From contig NZ_LR880475.1 of assembly GCF_904066215.1 (NCBI RefSeq), positions 1-34,223 on the forward strand: 34,223 bases of DNA, read 5' to 3'. Source of the DNA: Microbacterium sp. Nx66. GTDB lineage: Bacteria; Actinomycetota; Actinomycetes; Actinomycetales; Microbacteriaceae. A model generated the notes under the pieces. That model was not told the DNA's origin. It was given only the letters and a program-made list of their open reading frames with translations, and searched no databases. Shown here piece by piece: positions 16,112 through 24,812 of the stretch (position 1 is its first letter; each line of letters begins with the position of its first letter). The translations under genes were made by a program, and so were the position numbers.

Positions 16112-16947
16112 CGGATCACCTTTCCCACGATTGCGGCGTACGCGTCTCGCACCGCCTGGCCCTTGCGATATCCGCCGTACCACTCCCCCGCCATGCGCAC
16201 TTCGGGAACGATCGACAGATGCGGCACGATCGGCTCGATGACGGGTGCCAGCTCGCGAATCTGCTCGATCGCATCCGTCTCACTGAAGCTCAGGAAGCCC
16301 GTTCCGTCACGAGTAACGGCCACTCCTGCTTCCTCGATCCCGGACGCCGCGCCCAGAGCGGCCATATGCCGCCTGTAAGCCTCTACAGTGCGCTGCGCGC
16401 CCGTGACCCCATCCACACCCGAATCGCTCGCCGTGGCGGCGTACAGCACCGCCTCGGAGGCGTGCAGCGCCGAGAGGGTCAGCGGGCCGCCCTGGCGGTT
16501 CGCGCAGTCGATCACCACTAGATCCGCCTCGAGTCCTGTTAACGCCTGCTTGAGTCGCAGCTCTGCGTAGTCGTCTCGCTCGCTCTCTCGGTTGCTGAGG
16601 TCGCGAGCCGCGGGGATCACGCGAAGATTCGCGTTCCAGCCGCTCTGCACGGCGAGGTCTTCGGCCCAGCCCGTGGCGTCGTCCTTCTCCCCCAGAATCG
16701 CGCCGACATGCTGCCACGCTTCCGCGGGCTCGGTGCGAGTCCACTTCGTGGCTGCAGCTCGTGGGTCGAGGTCGATGAGCACGACCCGACGAGGCGCGAC
16801 GGGTGCAATCGCGAACAGTCCCTTGTCTGGGTCCGCCCCCCTCCCCTCGTGGCCTTCGGCGGCGATCATCGCCACGCTTACCGCGGTCGTCGTCTTCTTG
16901 ACGCCGCCCGCCTCGCTGTAAACCATCAGGGTCTGCATGGTGCGCAT
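16108..16947 (-). CDS. parA: Partition ATPase ParA with a variant P-loop
   Basis: A 279-residue ParA/Soj-family ATPase that would segregate the plasmid. Seen: P-loop region SEAGGVKKTTTAVSVAM, RRVVLIDLDPRAAATKW (switch I), DLVVIDCANRQGG (Walker B/switch II) and VGKVIR at the end. The P-loop is unusual. The canonical KGGVGKTT is AGGVKKTT here, so the signature Lys is Ala and the Gly before the catalytic Lys is Lys. Related actinobacterial plasmid proteins also carry an EAGGV form, as I recall. A second start lies three codons in (16938). Neither has a ribosome binding site. The gene is preceded by a repeat-rich region and coupled to its small partner. Confidence 0.85.
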   Translation of the reverse strand: MRTMQTLMVYSEAGGVKKTTTAVSVAMIAAEGHEGRGADPDKGLFAIAPVAPRRVVLIDLDPRAAATKWTRTEPAEAWQHVGAILGEKDDATGWAEDLAVQSGWNANLRVIPAARDLSNRESERDDYAELRLKQALTGLEADLVVIDCANRQGGPLTLSALHASEAVLYAATASDSGVDGVTGAQRTVEAYRRHMAALGAASGIEEAGVAVTRDGTGFLSFSETDAIEQIRELAPVIEPIVPHLSIVPEVRMAGEWYGGYRKGQAVRDAYAAIVGKVIR

Positions 16948-17060
16948 TCTATCTACCTGCCTATCTACCTGTCTAGGTATCTTGTTACCTAGACAGCTAT
17001 CTGGATATCTACCTAGCTAGATTCAGTGTGAAGCGATCGTGAGCTATCTAGATAGCTGGC
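16948..17060. promoter_or_regulatory. Repeat cluster upstream of parA (presumed centromere/operator)
   Basis: Dense GATA-like repeats. TATCTACC occurs at 16950, 16962 and 17006. An 11-bp inverted repeat, CTGTCTAGGTA / TACCTAGACAG, lies at 16969-16979 and 16986-16996. A perfect palindrome, AGCTATCTAGATAGCT, lies at 17042-17057. It is markedly more AT-rich than its surroundings and also contains the parA promoter region. Such arrays next to parA are typical parS/operator sites of type Ib systems. Confidence 0.7.
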
Positions 17061-17073
17061 TACGCGGCTGAGC

Positions 17074-17493
17074 TTACGAAGCGACCTTGTGTCCGGCGAT
17101 CGTCTTGCCGGCGTCGGCGGTCTTCTCGATCTGATAGACGCGCTGCTTGCTGATCCCGAGCACGCGGCCGACGTCGGGGGCGCTGAGCTGCCCGCGGAGT
17201 TCGCGCACCACGGAGCGGCGACGCTCGGCAGCTCGGGCCTGCGCGACTCGCGCTTCCTGTTCGTCGCGCTCGGCGGCCGCCCACTCGTTGAGGGCGTGCT
17301 CTGGGCCCTTCACAGTGACGTTGACTGCGACTGTCTCGGGGGAGACGTTGAGCCACATCGCGGCGACGCCCTGAGCCTCGTAGTCGACCTCAGCAAGGTT
17401 GCGCGCCTGGCCGCCAGTGCCGAGTTCGGGAATCTCGAACACCCACCAGGTGCCCTCGCGCTCGACGGAAACCTCGAACGTTCGTGCGCTCAT
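17074..17493 (-). CDS. hicB: HicB-like antitoxin with C-terminal HTH
   Basis: A 139-residue antitoxin. The N-terminal domain TFEVSVEREGTWWVFEIPELGTGGQARNLAEVDYEAQGVAAMWL (split by eye) is the degenerate RNase-H-like HicB fold. A charged helix (AERDEQEARVAQARAAERRR) links it to a C-terminal helix-turn-helix, LSAPDVGRVLGISKQRVYQIE. The start at 17493 has GGAAGGAG seven bases upstream and is preferred over ATGs eight codons further up. It lies 14 bp downstream of the toxin gene stop. The HTH should bind the shared operator upstream of hicA. Confidence 0.83.
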   Translation of the reverse strand: MSARTFEVSVEREGTWWVFEIPELGTGGQARNLAEVDYEAQGVAAMWLNVSPETVAVNVTVKGPEHALNEWAAAERDEQEARVAQARAAERRRSVVRELRGQLSAPDVGRVLGISKQRVYQIEKTADAGKTIAGHKVAS

Positions 17494-17507
17494 CGCGCTC
17501 TCCTTCC

Positions 17508-17717
17508 TCATCGCCACTCGCGCGGCAACTCGACTCCTACATTCTGGATCTGGCGCAGCACCCCGGGGGAGACCTCGCGGTGTCCGGTCGGGATCGACGC
17601 CTTGACAGATTCATCGGGCATTCCCCAAAGCTCGTGGCTTCCCTGGCCGTCCCGGAGGTAGACCCAGCCGAGCCCTTTCAGGTACTTGAGGACGTCCCGC
17701 GTCTTCTGTGCTTTCAT
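17508..17717 (-). CDS. hicA: HicA-like mRNA interferase toxin
   Basis: A 69-residue HicA toxin, a dsRBD-like ribonuclease that cleaves mRNA when not bound by HicB. Seen: RDVLKYLKGLGWVYLRDGQGSHELW with the catalytic His28 in GSH, then IPTGHREVSPGVLRQIQNVGV. Length is normal. The predicted -10 ends seven bases before the ATG, so the transcript is probably leaderless. Toxin first and antitoxin second is the standard hicAB order. Confidence 0.88.
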   Translation of the reverse strand: MKAQKTRDVLKYLKGLGWVYLRDGQGSHELWGMPDESVKASIPTGHREVSPGVLRQIQNVGVELPREWR

Positions 17718-17760
17718 AACTCTAATCTAGTCCCCCCTTGCCGTCAATGTCAAGGGGGGG
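17718..17760 (-). promoter_or_regulatory. hicA promoter with CAAGGGGGG inverted repeat
   Basis: On the minus strand: TTGACA (17753-17748), an 18-bp spacer, then TAGATT (17729-17724), placing the start of transcription at or next to the ATG (17717). Arms CCCCCCTTG (17732-17740) and CAAGGGGGG (17751-17759) form an operator that overlaps the -35 and spacer. The same layout recurs at 19962-20005. Confidence 0.75.
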
Positions 17761-17768
17761 CTTGCCTT

Positions 17769-18116
17769 TCAGTTCTCGGGGGTGAACTCGTCGCCGCAGA
17801 GGCTGCACACGATGGGGCCAGCGTCTAGCACCGCGAGGGACGCCCTGATCCTACGGCCGCAGCCACACGCGGCCGCAGCGCCGTTGTTGTTGCTCTTGCG
17901 GCCGCCCTCTGCTCCGTGAAGCTCTGCGCGGCGGTGTGCGGTGATCGCAGCGTCAAGGTTGCTGATCGTGGCGGCGTAGTGAGCTGCTGCGCCCGCGGGG
18001 AGCGCCGTAACGCTCCATCCGATCTTCGCGTCATGCTCGATCACGAGCCCAAAGCTCTCGGCAATCGCCTTGAACTTCTGATTGTGATAGCGGCCCTGAC
18101 GGCTCGGCCTCACACG
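17769..18116 (-). pseudogene. Truncated zinc-ribbon/SprT-like plasmid protein (C-terminal part)
   Basis: The C-terminal 110 or so residues of a protein common on actinobacterial plasmids. Seen: YHNQKFKAIAESFGLVIEHDAKIGWSV, DAAITAHRRAELHGAEGG, then a Cys pair region CGCGRRIRASL and CSLCGDEF, a four-Cys zinc ribbon. Related proteins have an N-terminal SprT-like or similar domain of about 80-100 residues; this assignment is from memory. Upstream of about 18116 the frame reads into foreign sequence, so the N-terminus was lost when that DNA arrived. The frame remains open to 18185, but the added residues are unrelated. Confidence 0.65.
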
Positions 18117-18123
18117 CCTGCAG

Positions 18124-18615
18124 ATGACGGGCGTGCACGGACGCTCCACCACCTCCTCGGCCATGTGGTTCCTGGGCGACGACAACGCCTGCCAGCGCCG
18201 AGGTGCACTGGACGGTCAGGGATCCTGGATCCACGACCGCGACACCCTGGTCGCCCTCGAGCTGTCCACGGACACCTCCCCCGCCCGTGCCGCTCTGCTG
18301 GGCATCGACCCAACCAGCGGTGCCGAGCGCTGGCGCGTGTCCGTCCCCGGCTTCGACGCGTGGGCCGCGGGGCTCGACGGGCCAGTCCCCACACTCTCCT
18401 CCAGCCCGTGGCCGGTGACCTTCCACTCCCTCCCGTCCTCCGCCCCCACCGACGAGGGCGGCACCGACGAGGGCGAGACGGCCGAGGGCGGCGCCGACAA
18501 GGATGGCCCCTCGGTGCCCACCGATCCCGGGACAGATGCCTTCGAGGTGGTGGTCGACGGCGTGGGACACAGGATCGCGACCTCGACGGGGGAGATCCTG
18601 CAGACGCAGGGATGA
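18124..18615 (+). pseudogene. C-terminal fragment of a PQQ/beta-propeller-like protein
   Basis: The open frame contains DTLVALELSTDTSPARAALLGIDPTSGAERWRVSVPG, the pattern of a PQQ-like beta-propeller blade. An acidic Gly/Thr/Glu/Asp-rich stretch (DEGGTDEGETAEGGADKDG) and TGEILQTQG follow. There is no signal peptide, and the first 30 residues look unrelated. It is most likely the tail of a larger exported protein, cut at its 5' side. The DNA is even more GC-rich than its surroundings, which fits transfer from another actinobacterium together with the next gene. Confidence 0.5.
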
Positions 18616-18680
18616 GCCGGCCCCCGGGCTGCCCCCTGACGGCCCCCGGGCTGCCCCCCGGACTGCCCCCGGCGCAGACT
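18616..18680. repeat. Short GC-rich near-tandem repeat
   Basis: Two to three imperfect copies of a unit around GGCCCCCGGGCTGCCCCC lie between the PQQ-like fragment and the DUF488 gene. The strand can fold heavily and may act as a terminator region. Confidence 0.35.
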
Positions 18681-18824
18681 TCCGGACGGAGCGCGACACG
18701 ACTAGCGTCGGTCCTGGCAGGAGAACGCGTGTCGCATGCCGTCCACCACACCGCCGGGACCGTGGCACGACGGACTTCGCCGAGAAAGAGGACGGACTTC
18801 GGCGGGAGAAGGAGGGGGAGGGAC

Positions 18825-19961
<1,137 letters not shown>

Positions 19962-20005
19962 ATCTAAAGTCTAGTCCCCCCTTGCCTTGTACGTCAAGGG
20001 GGGAC
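19962..20005 (-). promoter_or_regulatory. Promoter with CAAGGGGGG inverted repeat, second copy
   Basis: On the minus strand: TTGACG (19997-19992), an 18-bp spacer and TAGACT (19973-19968), with the ATG at 19961. Operator arms GTCCCCCCTTG (19974-19984) and CAAGGGGGGAC (19995-20005). Spacing, sequence and distance to the start codon are the same as for hicA. Confidence 0.75.
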
Positions 20006-20305
20006 TTGCCTTTTAGTCTGAATTCTCGAACGTGACAGCTCGGGCATCGTCGACGGCGGTAGGGCTGTGGGTTCCCCTTGCTTCCCAACTCGGGCGGCTG
20101 GGTCTGCTGCGCATCCTTGAAACGCGGGGGAGTGGGGGAGCGCGTACGCTGCTCGCGCGGCTGAAATCGCCACGGGCTGCGAGACGCTCCCCCCTCTGAA
20201 ATCCACCCTGTCGTCATTAGCCGAAGAAACCGGCACCCGCTGGGGAGTGGGCCGCCAGCTAAAAAAGGTGCTCGGGATCTTGTGCGCTGTTTTGTGACGT
20301 GATCC
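20006..20305. other. Non-coding or degenerate stretch
   Basis: No gene with a start and a recognisable domain. One plus-strand frame reads LKSTLSSLAEETGTRWGVGRQLKKVLGIL before a stop near 20295. It looks protein-like but has no ATG or ribosome binding site and may be the tail of a lost gene. The stretch ends at the target duplication of the ISL3 mini-element. Confidence 0.4.
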
Positions 20306-20526
20306 GGCTCTTCACAATTCGGGGTGTAGGTGTGGTCTGAATCCGCCGGCTTCGACCTACCCGGCGCCAGCAACGGCCCCACCGAGGCCACCAACGGCAG
20401 GCTCAAACACCCCCACGGATCCGCCCTCGGCTTCCGAGATCTCACGCACTGCATCGCCCGATCCCTGCTCGGGGCGGGTGGCTTCAGACCCCGCCTACAC
20501 CCTGGAATGCGATGAGCCCGTGATCC
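20298..20526 (+). mobile_element. ISL3-derived mini-element (213 bp) with 8-bp target duplication
   Basis: The left terminal repeat, GGCTCTTCACAATTCGGGGT and four more bases (20306-20329), is matched by an inverted right repeat (20495-20518) at 19 of 24 positions. GGCTCTTC is typical of ISL3-family ends in actinobacteria. Both sides are flanked by CGTGATCC (20298-20305 and 20519-20526), a perfect 8-bp duplication as expected for ISL3. Inside is only the C-terminus of an ISL3 transposase on the plus strand: SNGPTEATNGRLKHPHGSAL, GFRDLTHCIARSLLGAGGFRP. It is an internally deleted, non-autonomous copy that could still be moved by a full ISL3 element in trans. Confidence 0.88.
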
Positions 20527-20597
20527 GCATGGGCCGTCCCCACTGTGTGCAGGTCAGCCCCGCGATAGCTGGGCTGTGCACACTCGGGGCGGGTGCC

Positions 20598-22481
20598 CTA
20601 TTCGTCGATCCGATCCAGTTCTGTTCCCTCGGCCGCTACCTCGTCGACGGGCGGCAGCTCGTCGACGGCAGCCGGCGCATCTTCGGCCGGCGCAACTGCG
20701 GCGACCTTCTGCGGCGGTAGCGCGCGGCCGCGGATCAGTGATCCGCCCTGGATGAGCCAGAACTCGCCCATGGTCGCAAGACGGACGTCTTGCGGTGGGA
20801 TCACGAAGGTGTGCTGCGCGCGTGCTCCGCGCAGCTCTTCGCCGGTTGCTGCGCCTGATGATTCGAGGCGCATGATCGTGCCGGCGTAGCTGACGGCATC
20901 CTCGGGTGCCTTGCTGCGCCCGAGGATGAGCGCAGCGCCGCTCGACAGGGCGCGCTCGCGCCTTGTCTCGTCGTTGGAGATTCCAGCAACGGACTGCACG
21001 GCGAGCCACAGGCCGAGTCCTGCGGATCGCGCCGTCTCGAACAGCGTCCCGGCCGTGTCGCCGGGGTCGCTGTCTTCGGTGACCAGCTGCGCGAACTCAT
21101 CAACGAAGACGACGCCGGGGCTCTTGTCCCGGCCGCGCAGCCGGGTCGTCATCCACTGGCGCAGGTCGACGAGCATCAGATCACCTAGGCGAGCTTCGGC
21201 CTCGTCGGTGGGGGAGAGGGGCGCGATCGTCAGATCGGCCTTTCCGTCTCCGTACGACCAGCCAGACGCCGCGAGGTAGGGCTCCAAGGGCTCGAGCGCC
21301 GTCAGCAGCGTGTCGCGCACGCGCTCGTGTCGGCGGGTGCCGATTTTATCGACGGCCGCCATGAGGCTGTTGAGCTGCGTCTGATCGCGCACGTGCTCGC
21401 GCGGGTCGTCGAGCCGTGTGAACAGATCGCGCATCCCGGTTAGTGCCGTGTGCGACTGGATTGCGCGCAGCGCCTGTTCGGCCTCGCGCCGATAGAAGGC
21501 ACCGTCTCCCGTGCTCAGGGGGATCATGCGAAGAATCTTCGTCGTGATTTGGGAGGCGGTGCCGCTGTAGAGGTTCCACGGTTCCGAGACGCGCACGCGA
21601 TAGCCACGGCTGCGGGCGATCGCCGCGAGCTTGTCGGCGTCCTCGGGATCGCCCTTCGCGTCGATGAACGTTACAGGCCACCCGCGATCGAGCACTTCCA
21701 AGATCGCGTTGTGCATGACCACGGTCTTGCCCGCGCCGCTCTCCGCGAGCTGCATGACGCGAAGCCCTCCTGCTGCGGCCGGCAGCGTAACGAACTGGCC
21801 GGTCTGATCCGTCCAGTCCGGCACTTCGCGCCGATCGGTGAACTTCTCCGCGAGCGTGGAAACGGTCGCGCGGGTAACGATGCCGATTGCTCCGGGTGGC
21901 GTCTTGATGCCGCTGCCCTTGCCAGCGGTGACGAGTCCCGTTTTCAGGTCGAGCTGCTGGCCGAGTCGGCGCGCGCTCATCATGTCGGCAGCGCGCTTGC
22001 GCGCGCTCTCGATGTGTTCCTGCGTGAGCACATCGGGGATGAGCCGGCGCCGCACAAGTTCGGCGATCCTGCGACGTCGGATCGACCAGGCGAGCGGCAG
22101 CAGCAGCACGCCCAGCAAGAAGTTCAGCAGCAGCCACGGCCACACCGCGGCTGCGAGCTCAGCGCCCCACGCGGGGCGCTGTAGAAACGACTCGGCGTCT
22201 CCTGACGCGATCCATCGCGTGATCAGCGTCGCCTCTACGGCGAGCACGGCCGCGACGATCGCGACCGCGGCGACGTTCACCCAGACGTGCCACCGGTACG
22301 TCATCCAGAAAGCGTGTCGCTTCGCGATCCGATTGCCGGTGAGCGCGGATGCCGCGAACGGCACCGCGAGCGGCAGCACGATCAAGAAGACCGCGATGCC
22401 AGCAACTACTTTCACGATGCCCCACAGCATCATTTCCCAACCGCCGTCTGACGTCTGCGGCGTCTGCTCCTGGTTGCTCAT
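20598..22481 (-). CDS. VirD4/TraG-like type IV coupling protein
   Basis: A 627-residue coupling ATPase that would link the DNA substrate to the mating channel. Two or three N-terminal membrane segments (about 22-45, 66-88, 112-132) precede the motor domain. Seen: Walker A ESGAGKT (247-253), VTFIDAKGDPEDADKLAAIA, Walker B GVVFVDEFAQLV, LWLAVQSVAGI (sensor/arginine region) and a Pro/Glu-rich acidic C-terminus that may bind partners. It is separated from the mating-channel operon by more than 5 kb. The ATG at 22481 overlaps the stop of the Replic_Relax-like gene by one base (TGATG), so those two are coupled. Confidence 0.88.
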   Translation of the reverse strand: MSNQEQTPQTSDGGWEMMLWGIVKVVAGIAVFLIVLPLAVPFAASALTGNRIAKRHAFWMTYRWHVWVNVAAVAIVAAVLAVEATLITRWIASGDAESFLQRPAWGAELAAAVWPWLLLNFLLGVLLLPLAWSIRRRRIAELVRRRLIPDVLTQEHIESARKRAADMMSARRLGQQLDLKTGLVTAGKGSGIKTPPGAIGIVTRATVSTLAEKFTDRREVPDWTDQTGQFVTLPAAAGGLRVMQLAESGAGKTVVMHNAILEVLDRGWPVTFIDAKGDPEDADKLAAIARSRGYRVRVSEPWNLYSGTASQITTKILRMIPLSTGDGAFYRREAEQALRAIQSHTALTGMRDLFTRLDDPREHVRDQTQLNSLMAAVDKIGTRRHERVRDTLLTALEPLEPYLAASGWSYGDGKADLTIAPLSPTDEAEARLGDLMLVDLRQWMTTRLRGRDKSPGVVFVDEFAQLVTEDSDPGDTAGTLFETARSAGLGLWLAVQSVAGISNDETRRERALSSGAALILGRSKAPEDAVSYAGTIMRLESSGAATGEELRGARAQHTFVIPPQDVRLATMGEFWLIQGGSLIRGRALPPQKVAAVAPAEDAPAAVDELPPVDEVAAEGTELDRIDE

Positions 22482-23215
22482 CAGTCCCGCCCTCCCCACA
22501 CCGGCAGCGCAGATCCCGTCACGGGATCTGCGGCGGCCGTTTCCTCCGGTACAGCCGGTGCGTCGACGTCGCTCCACAGCGAGTCCAGCGCTCCGACGAT
22601 GTGCCCGCGCTCGTCGAGCACGGGCAATGTGATGATCCGATCGCGCAGCGACGGATGCACCCACTTGTTCGCTTCGCGGTCAACCGCGCGCATAGCGCCG
22701 GCCGTCCCGACGTACACCACACGCTCGACGCCTTCGGTCAGTCGACGGGTGTGGTCAGTGAAGATGCCACGGTAGCGATCGAGCGTCTTCGCTGTCAGCT
22801 CGACCTCGATCAACTCAATGCTGCCGGGTCGCTCCGCGACCCCATCGGCGGCGTGCTCCTGACGCGTCGCCGGCTGTCGATCACGACGCCAGCTGTAGCC
22901 GGCGGCGAGGAATCGAGAGCTGATAGATGACACCGCGACCTCGTGTCGGGTGGTCGCCCGATAGAGGTTCGGGGCTGCCCGATTGCTCAGCATTCGGCTC
23001 AGCCAGATGATCGCTCCATCGCGGAAAACGGGCCGCGCTTTTTCGATCAGATCGGCGTCGACCGCACGCGCGATCCACTGCTGCGCGCGTCTCGTCGACA
23101 CGGGTTCGTTGCGCCCGTCGAGGGCGGCAAGAACCCACCTGATCGCCTCCGTGTCTGCGAGCTTCACCACTCGCAGCCATTCGAAAATACGTTCATCCCG
23201 CGCCGTGATCTGCAC
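22481..23215 (-). CDS. Replication-relaxation (Replic_Relax) family protein
   Basis: A 244-residue protein. It opens with ITARDERIFEWLRVVKLADTEAIRWVLA and a winged-helix-like N-terminus (STRRAQQWIARAVDADLIEKA). A middle part holds YRATTRHEVAVSSISSRFLAAGY, and the C-terminal domain has IELIEVELTAKTLDRYRGIF, typical of PF13814 with its nuclease-like ExE/K pattern. The family occurs next to coupling proteins on Gram-positive plasmids and is suspected to act in plasmid DNA processing. The GTG start at 23215 has AAGGAGGG six bases upstream. It is the first gene of a two-gene unit with the coupling protein, directly beside a large inverted repeat. Confidence 0.78.
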   Translation of the reverse strand: MQITARDERIFEWLRVVKLADTEAIRWVLAALDGRNEPVSTRRAQQWIARAVDADLIEKARPVFRDGAIIWLSRMLSNRAAPNLYRATTRHEVAVSSISSRFLAAGYSWRRDRQPATRQEHAADGVAERPGSIELIEVELTAKTLDRYRGIFTDHTRRLTEGVERVVYVGTAGAMRAVDREANKWVHPSLRDRIITLPVLDERGHIVGALDSLWSDVDAPAVPEETAAADPVTGSALPVWGGRD

Positions 23216-23230
23216 GTCTCACCCTCCTTG

Positions 23231-23249
23231 CCGCGGTGACTCACCGCGG
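23231..23249 (-). promoter_or_regulatory. Hairpin next to the Replic_Relax ribosome binding site
   Basis: CCGCGGTGA and TCACCGCGG form a perfect 9-bp stem around one base. On the minus-strand mRNA it ends just before the AAGGAGGG signal (23229-23222). It could be an operator or a hairpin that tunes translation of the Replic_Relax/coupling-protein unit. Confidence 0.55.
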
Positions 23250-23438
23250 CGATCCGTCTTCGCTTTTCAGCTACAGGATCAGCTCGTGCAAAGCACGAAC
23301 ATTTATCCATCTCCACAACATCAGTGACCCCCCTCAAGTGACCGCTTCTCAGTCCATCTCCCCATCGCATCCGGGCCTCTGAAAACCAACCACCTCACCA
23401 CCATTCCCCCTCTTTCCTTCTCTCTCTATCTCTCTCTG

Positions 23439-23550
23439 TCCTTGTCCTGCCTACCCCACCATTTACTTGCCAACCTCCATTACTCATAAGGTACGTTGAG
23501 CGGTGGAGGTTGGCAAGCGCGTCAGCGTGGTGGGGTAGGCAGGACAAGGA
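23439..23550. repeat. 112-bp interrupted inverted repeat (oriT/ori candidate)
   Basis: The outer arms (23439-23461 and 23528-23550) are perfectly complementary over 23 bp. The inner arms (23467-23479, TTGCCAACCTCCA; 23504-23516) are perfect over 13 bp. They are separated by unequal internal loops of 5 and 11 bases and capped by a 24-base loop. A pyrimidine-rich tract runs into the left arm. It has no T-run as in a terminator. Position beside the Replic_Relax/coupling pair favours oriT; position beside rep allows a replication origin. Confidence 0.7.
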
Positions 23551-23575
23551 TAAACGAAGCAGAATGCTTCGTTTA
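23551..23575 (-). terminator. Hairpin downstream of the rep candidate
   Basis: TAAACGAAGCA and TGCTTCGTTTA form an 11-bp perfect stem with a 3-base loop, 23 bp beyond the rep stop. The minus strand has a TTTA tail within the stem. It is a plausible terminator for rep, and it also directly abuts the long inverted repeat, so it could be part of the origin. Confidence 0.5.
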
Positions 23576-23597
23576 CCTATTCGCTCTCAGTGAATAC

Positions 23598-24812
23598 TCA
23601 AACGTAGGGGCGACGCACCTTCGGACGCCGCGGGAACTGCTCATGCATAGCTGCGATCGCTGCCTGAATCTCGTCCTGCTGCTCGTCCAGTCGAGCGCGC
23701 AGCTCATCGGCTGCGGCGCGTCGAGCTGCGGCCTCGGTCGCACGCTCGGCGGCGTCGATCGTGGCCTGCATCTGCGGTGCCCGATCGGTTTTACCGATGG
23801 CCCGCTGCACGAGCCAGAAGAACCAATCGAGCGCGTCACGCAGCTCGCCCGGTTCGGGCTCGGTGATCCTCGATTCGACGCGGAACGCCGACAGTCGATC
23901 GAGGATCCTCTGCACGGTCCAGCCGCGCTCGATGAGCTGGTGGCGCTCGACCGCTTCGCACACATGTCCGATGTGTCGACCGCCCGTCCAGACGACCTCG
24001 ACGCCGTGACCAGGCACGTTCACGACCGTTCGGTGTGGCTGCTTGGTCGACGTCCACAGCAGCCGGGGGAGTGCGTTCACCAGCTGGCCGGCGAACCGTG
24101 CGACCTCGGGTCGATAGCGTCGCTGGGGGCTGCCCGATCTGCCCCTTTCATTCAAAGCTGGACGGGGCGAAGCCTCGGCCTTCCGAGCGCGCAGAGCGCG
24201 CGTTGGTGAGTTCTTCTTAACTGGAGTAGACCCGTTAACTTTCCCGGTGAGGGGTAGGGGGGTGCCATACACAGAATGAGGAATCGTGAGCGCTCTCGTC
24301 GAGGCCACCGCTCGCTGCTGAGTCGCGCCAAGCTGGCGCGCCTGGTGCAGCTCGTCCATGCTCAGCCGGTTGCGGCCGCGGGCGCATTCGACCATGAGCC
24401 CCAGCCGTGACAGGAAGCGCACAATGCGCTTCACTGTGGCCTCGGCATAGCCGATTGCGGCGGCGACCGTCTGGTGACTCACAGCGACGTCGCGGCCAGT
24501 GCGACGGTCCGCAGCAGCCGCCCAGATACGGCACGCGCGCAGCACGGTCGAGCGGCCGGCGACACGGAGCCGGCGGCGCAGCGTCTCGACCTCGGGCACG
24601 CTCAGCGCTGCCTCGACGGCGTGCAGCCAGTGATCGGGCCGGCATGCCGGGATGCGCGCGTAGGTGCCCTCCACGGGCTCTAGGACGAGCCCCCGGCCGC
24701 GCGGCCGCCGACTACCCGGCTGCGCCGGGGGACGGTCGGCGTTCGTCGACACGCGAGGGTCGGAAACTCCGCGCTTCTGGATAAGCACGGGGGACTGCTG
24801 TACTCTGTGCAT
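23598..24812 (-). CDS. Plasmid replication initiator candidate (winged-helix protein)
   Basis: A 404-residue basic protein. A central winged helix-turn-helix spans about residues 100-150 (AAADRRTGRDVAVSHQTVAA, AIGYAEATVKRIVRFLSRLG). A long Arg-rich middle part and a C-terminal coiled-coil-like helix rich in Ala/Glu/Arg (AERATEAAARRAAADELRARLDEQ, split by eye) follow. Many actinobacterial theta-type plasmids encode initiators of this build, but I see no signature motif, so this is inferred from size, HTH and context. The ATG at 24812 is chosen because AGGAG lies five bases upstream; a longer GTG start (24851) has no such signal. It lies downstream of a CopG-like gene and an antisense terminator. 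Confidence 0.6.
   Translation of the reverse strand: MHRVQQSPVLIQKRGVSDPRVSTNADRPPAQPGSRRPRGRGLVLEPVEGTYARIPACRPDHWLHAVEAALSVPEVETLRRRLRVAGRSTVLRACRIWAAAADRRTGRDVAVSHQTVAAAIGYAEATVKRIVRFLSRLGLMVECARGRNRLSMDELHQARQLGATQQRAVASTRALTIPHSVYGTPLPLTGKVNGSTPVKKNSPTRALRARKAEASPRPALNERGRSGSPQRRYRPEVARFAGQLVNALPRLLWTSTKQPHRTVVNVPGHGVEVVWTGGRHIGHVCEAVERHQLIERGWTVQRILDRLSAFRVESRITEPEPGELRDALDWFFWLVQRAIGKTDRAPQMQATIDAAERATEAAARRAAADELRARLDEQQDEIQAAIAAMHEQFPRRPKVRRPYV

Larger units (their letters stand above)
23216..23597. other. Intergenic origin-like region with long inverted repeat
   Basis: A 382-bp gene-free stretch between the Replic_Relax-like gene and the rep candidate. It holds a 9-bp hairpin at 23231-23249, a pyrimidine-only-like tract (about 23405-23458), the 112-bp interrupted inverted repeat (23439-23550) and an 11-bp hairpin (23551-23575). 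It is clearly lower in GC than the flanks. These are features of an oriT and/or replication origin. Confidence 0.6.

Noticed and set aside
17916..18824. Long plus-strand extension upstream of the DUF488 gene, giving a 438-codon frame
   Set aside because: Only the last 135 codons match a family and have a strong ribosome binding site. The upstream part runs antisense through the zinc-ribbon gene and in another frame of the PQQ-like fragment.
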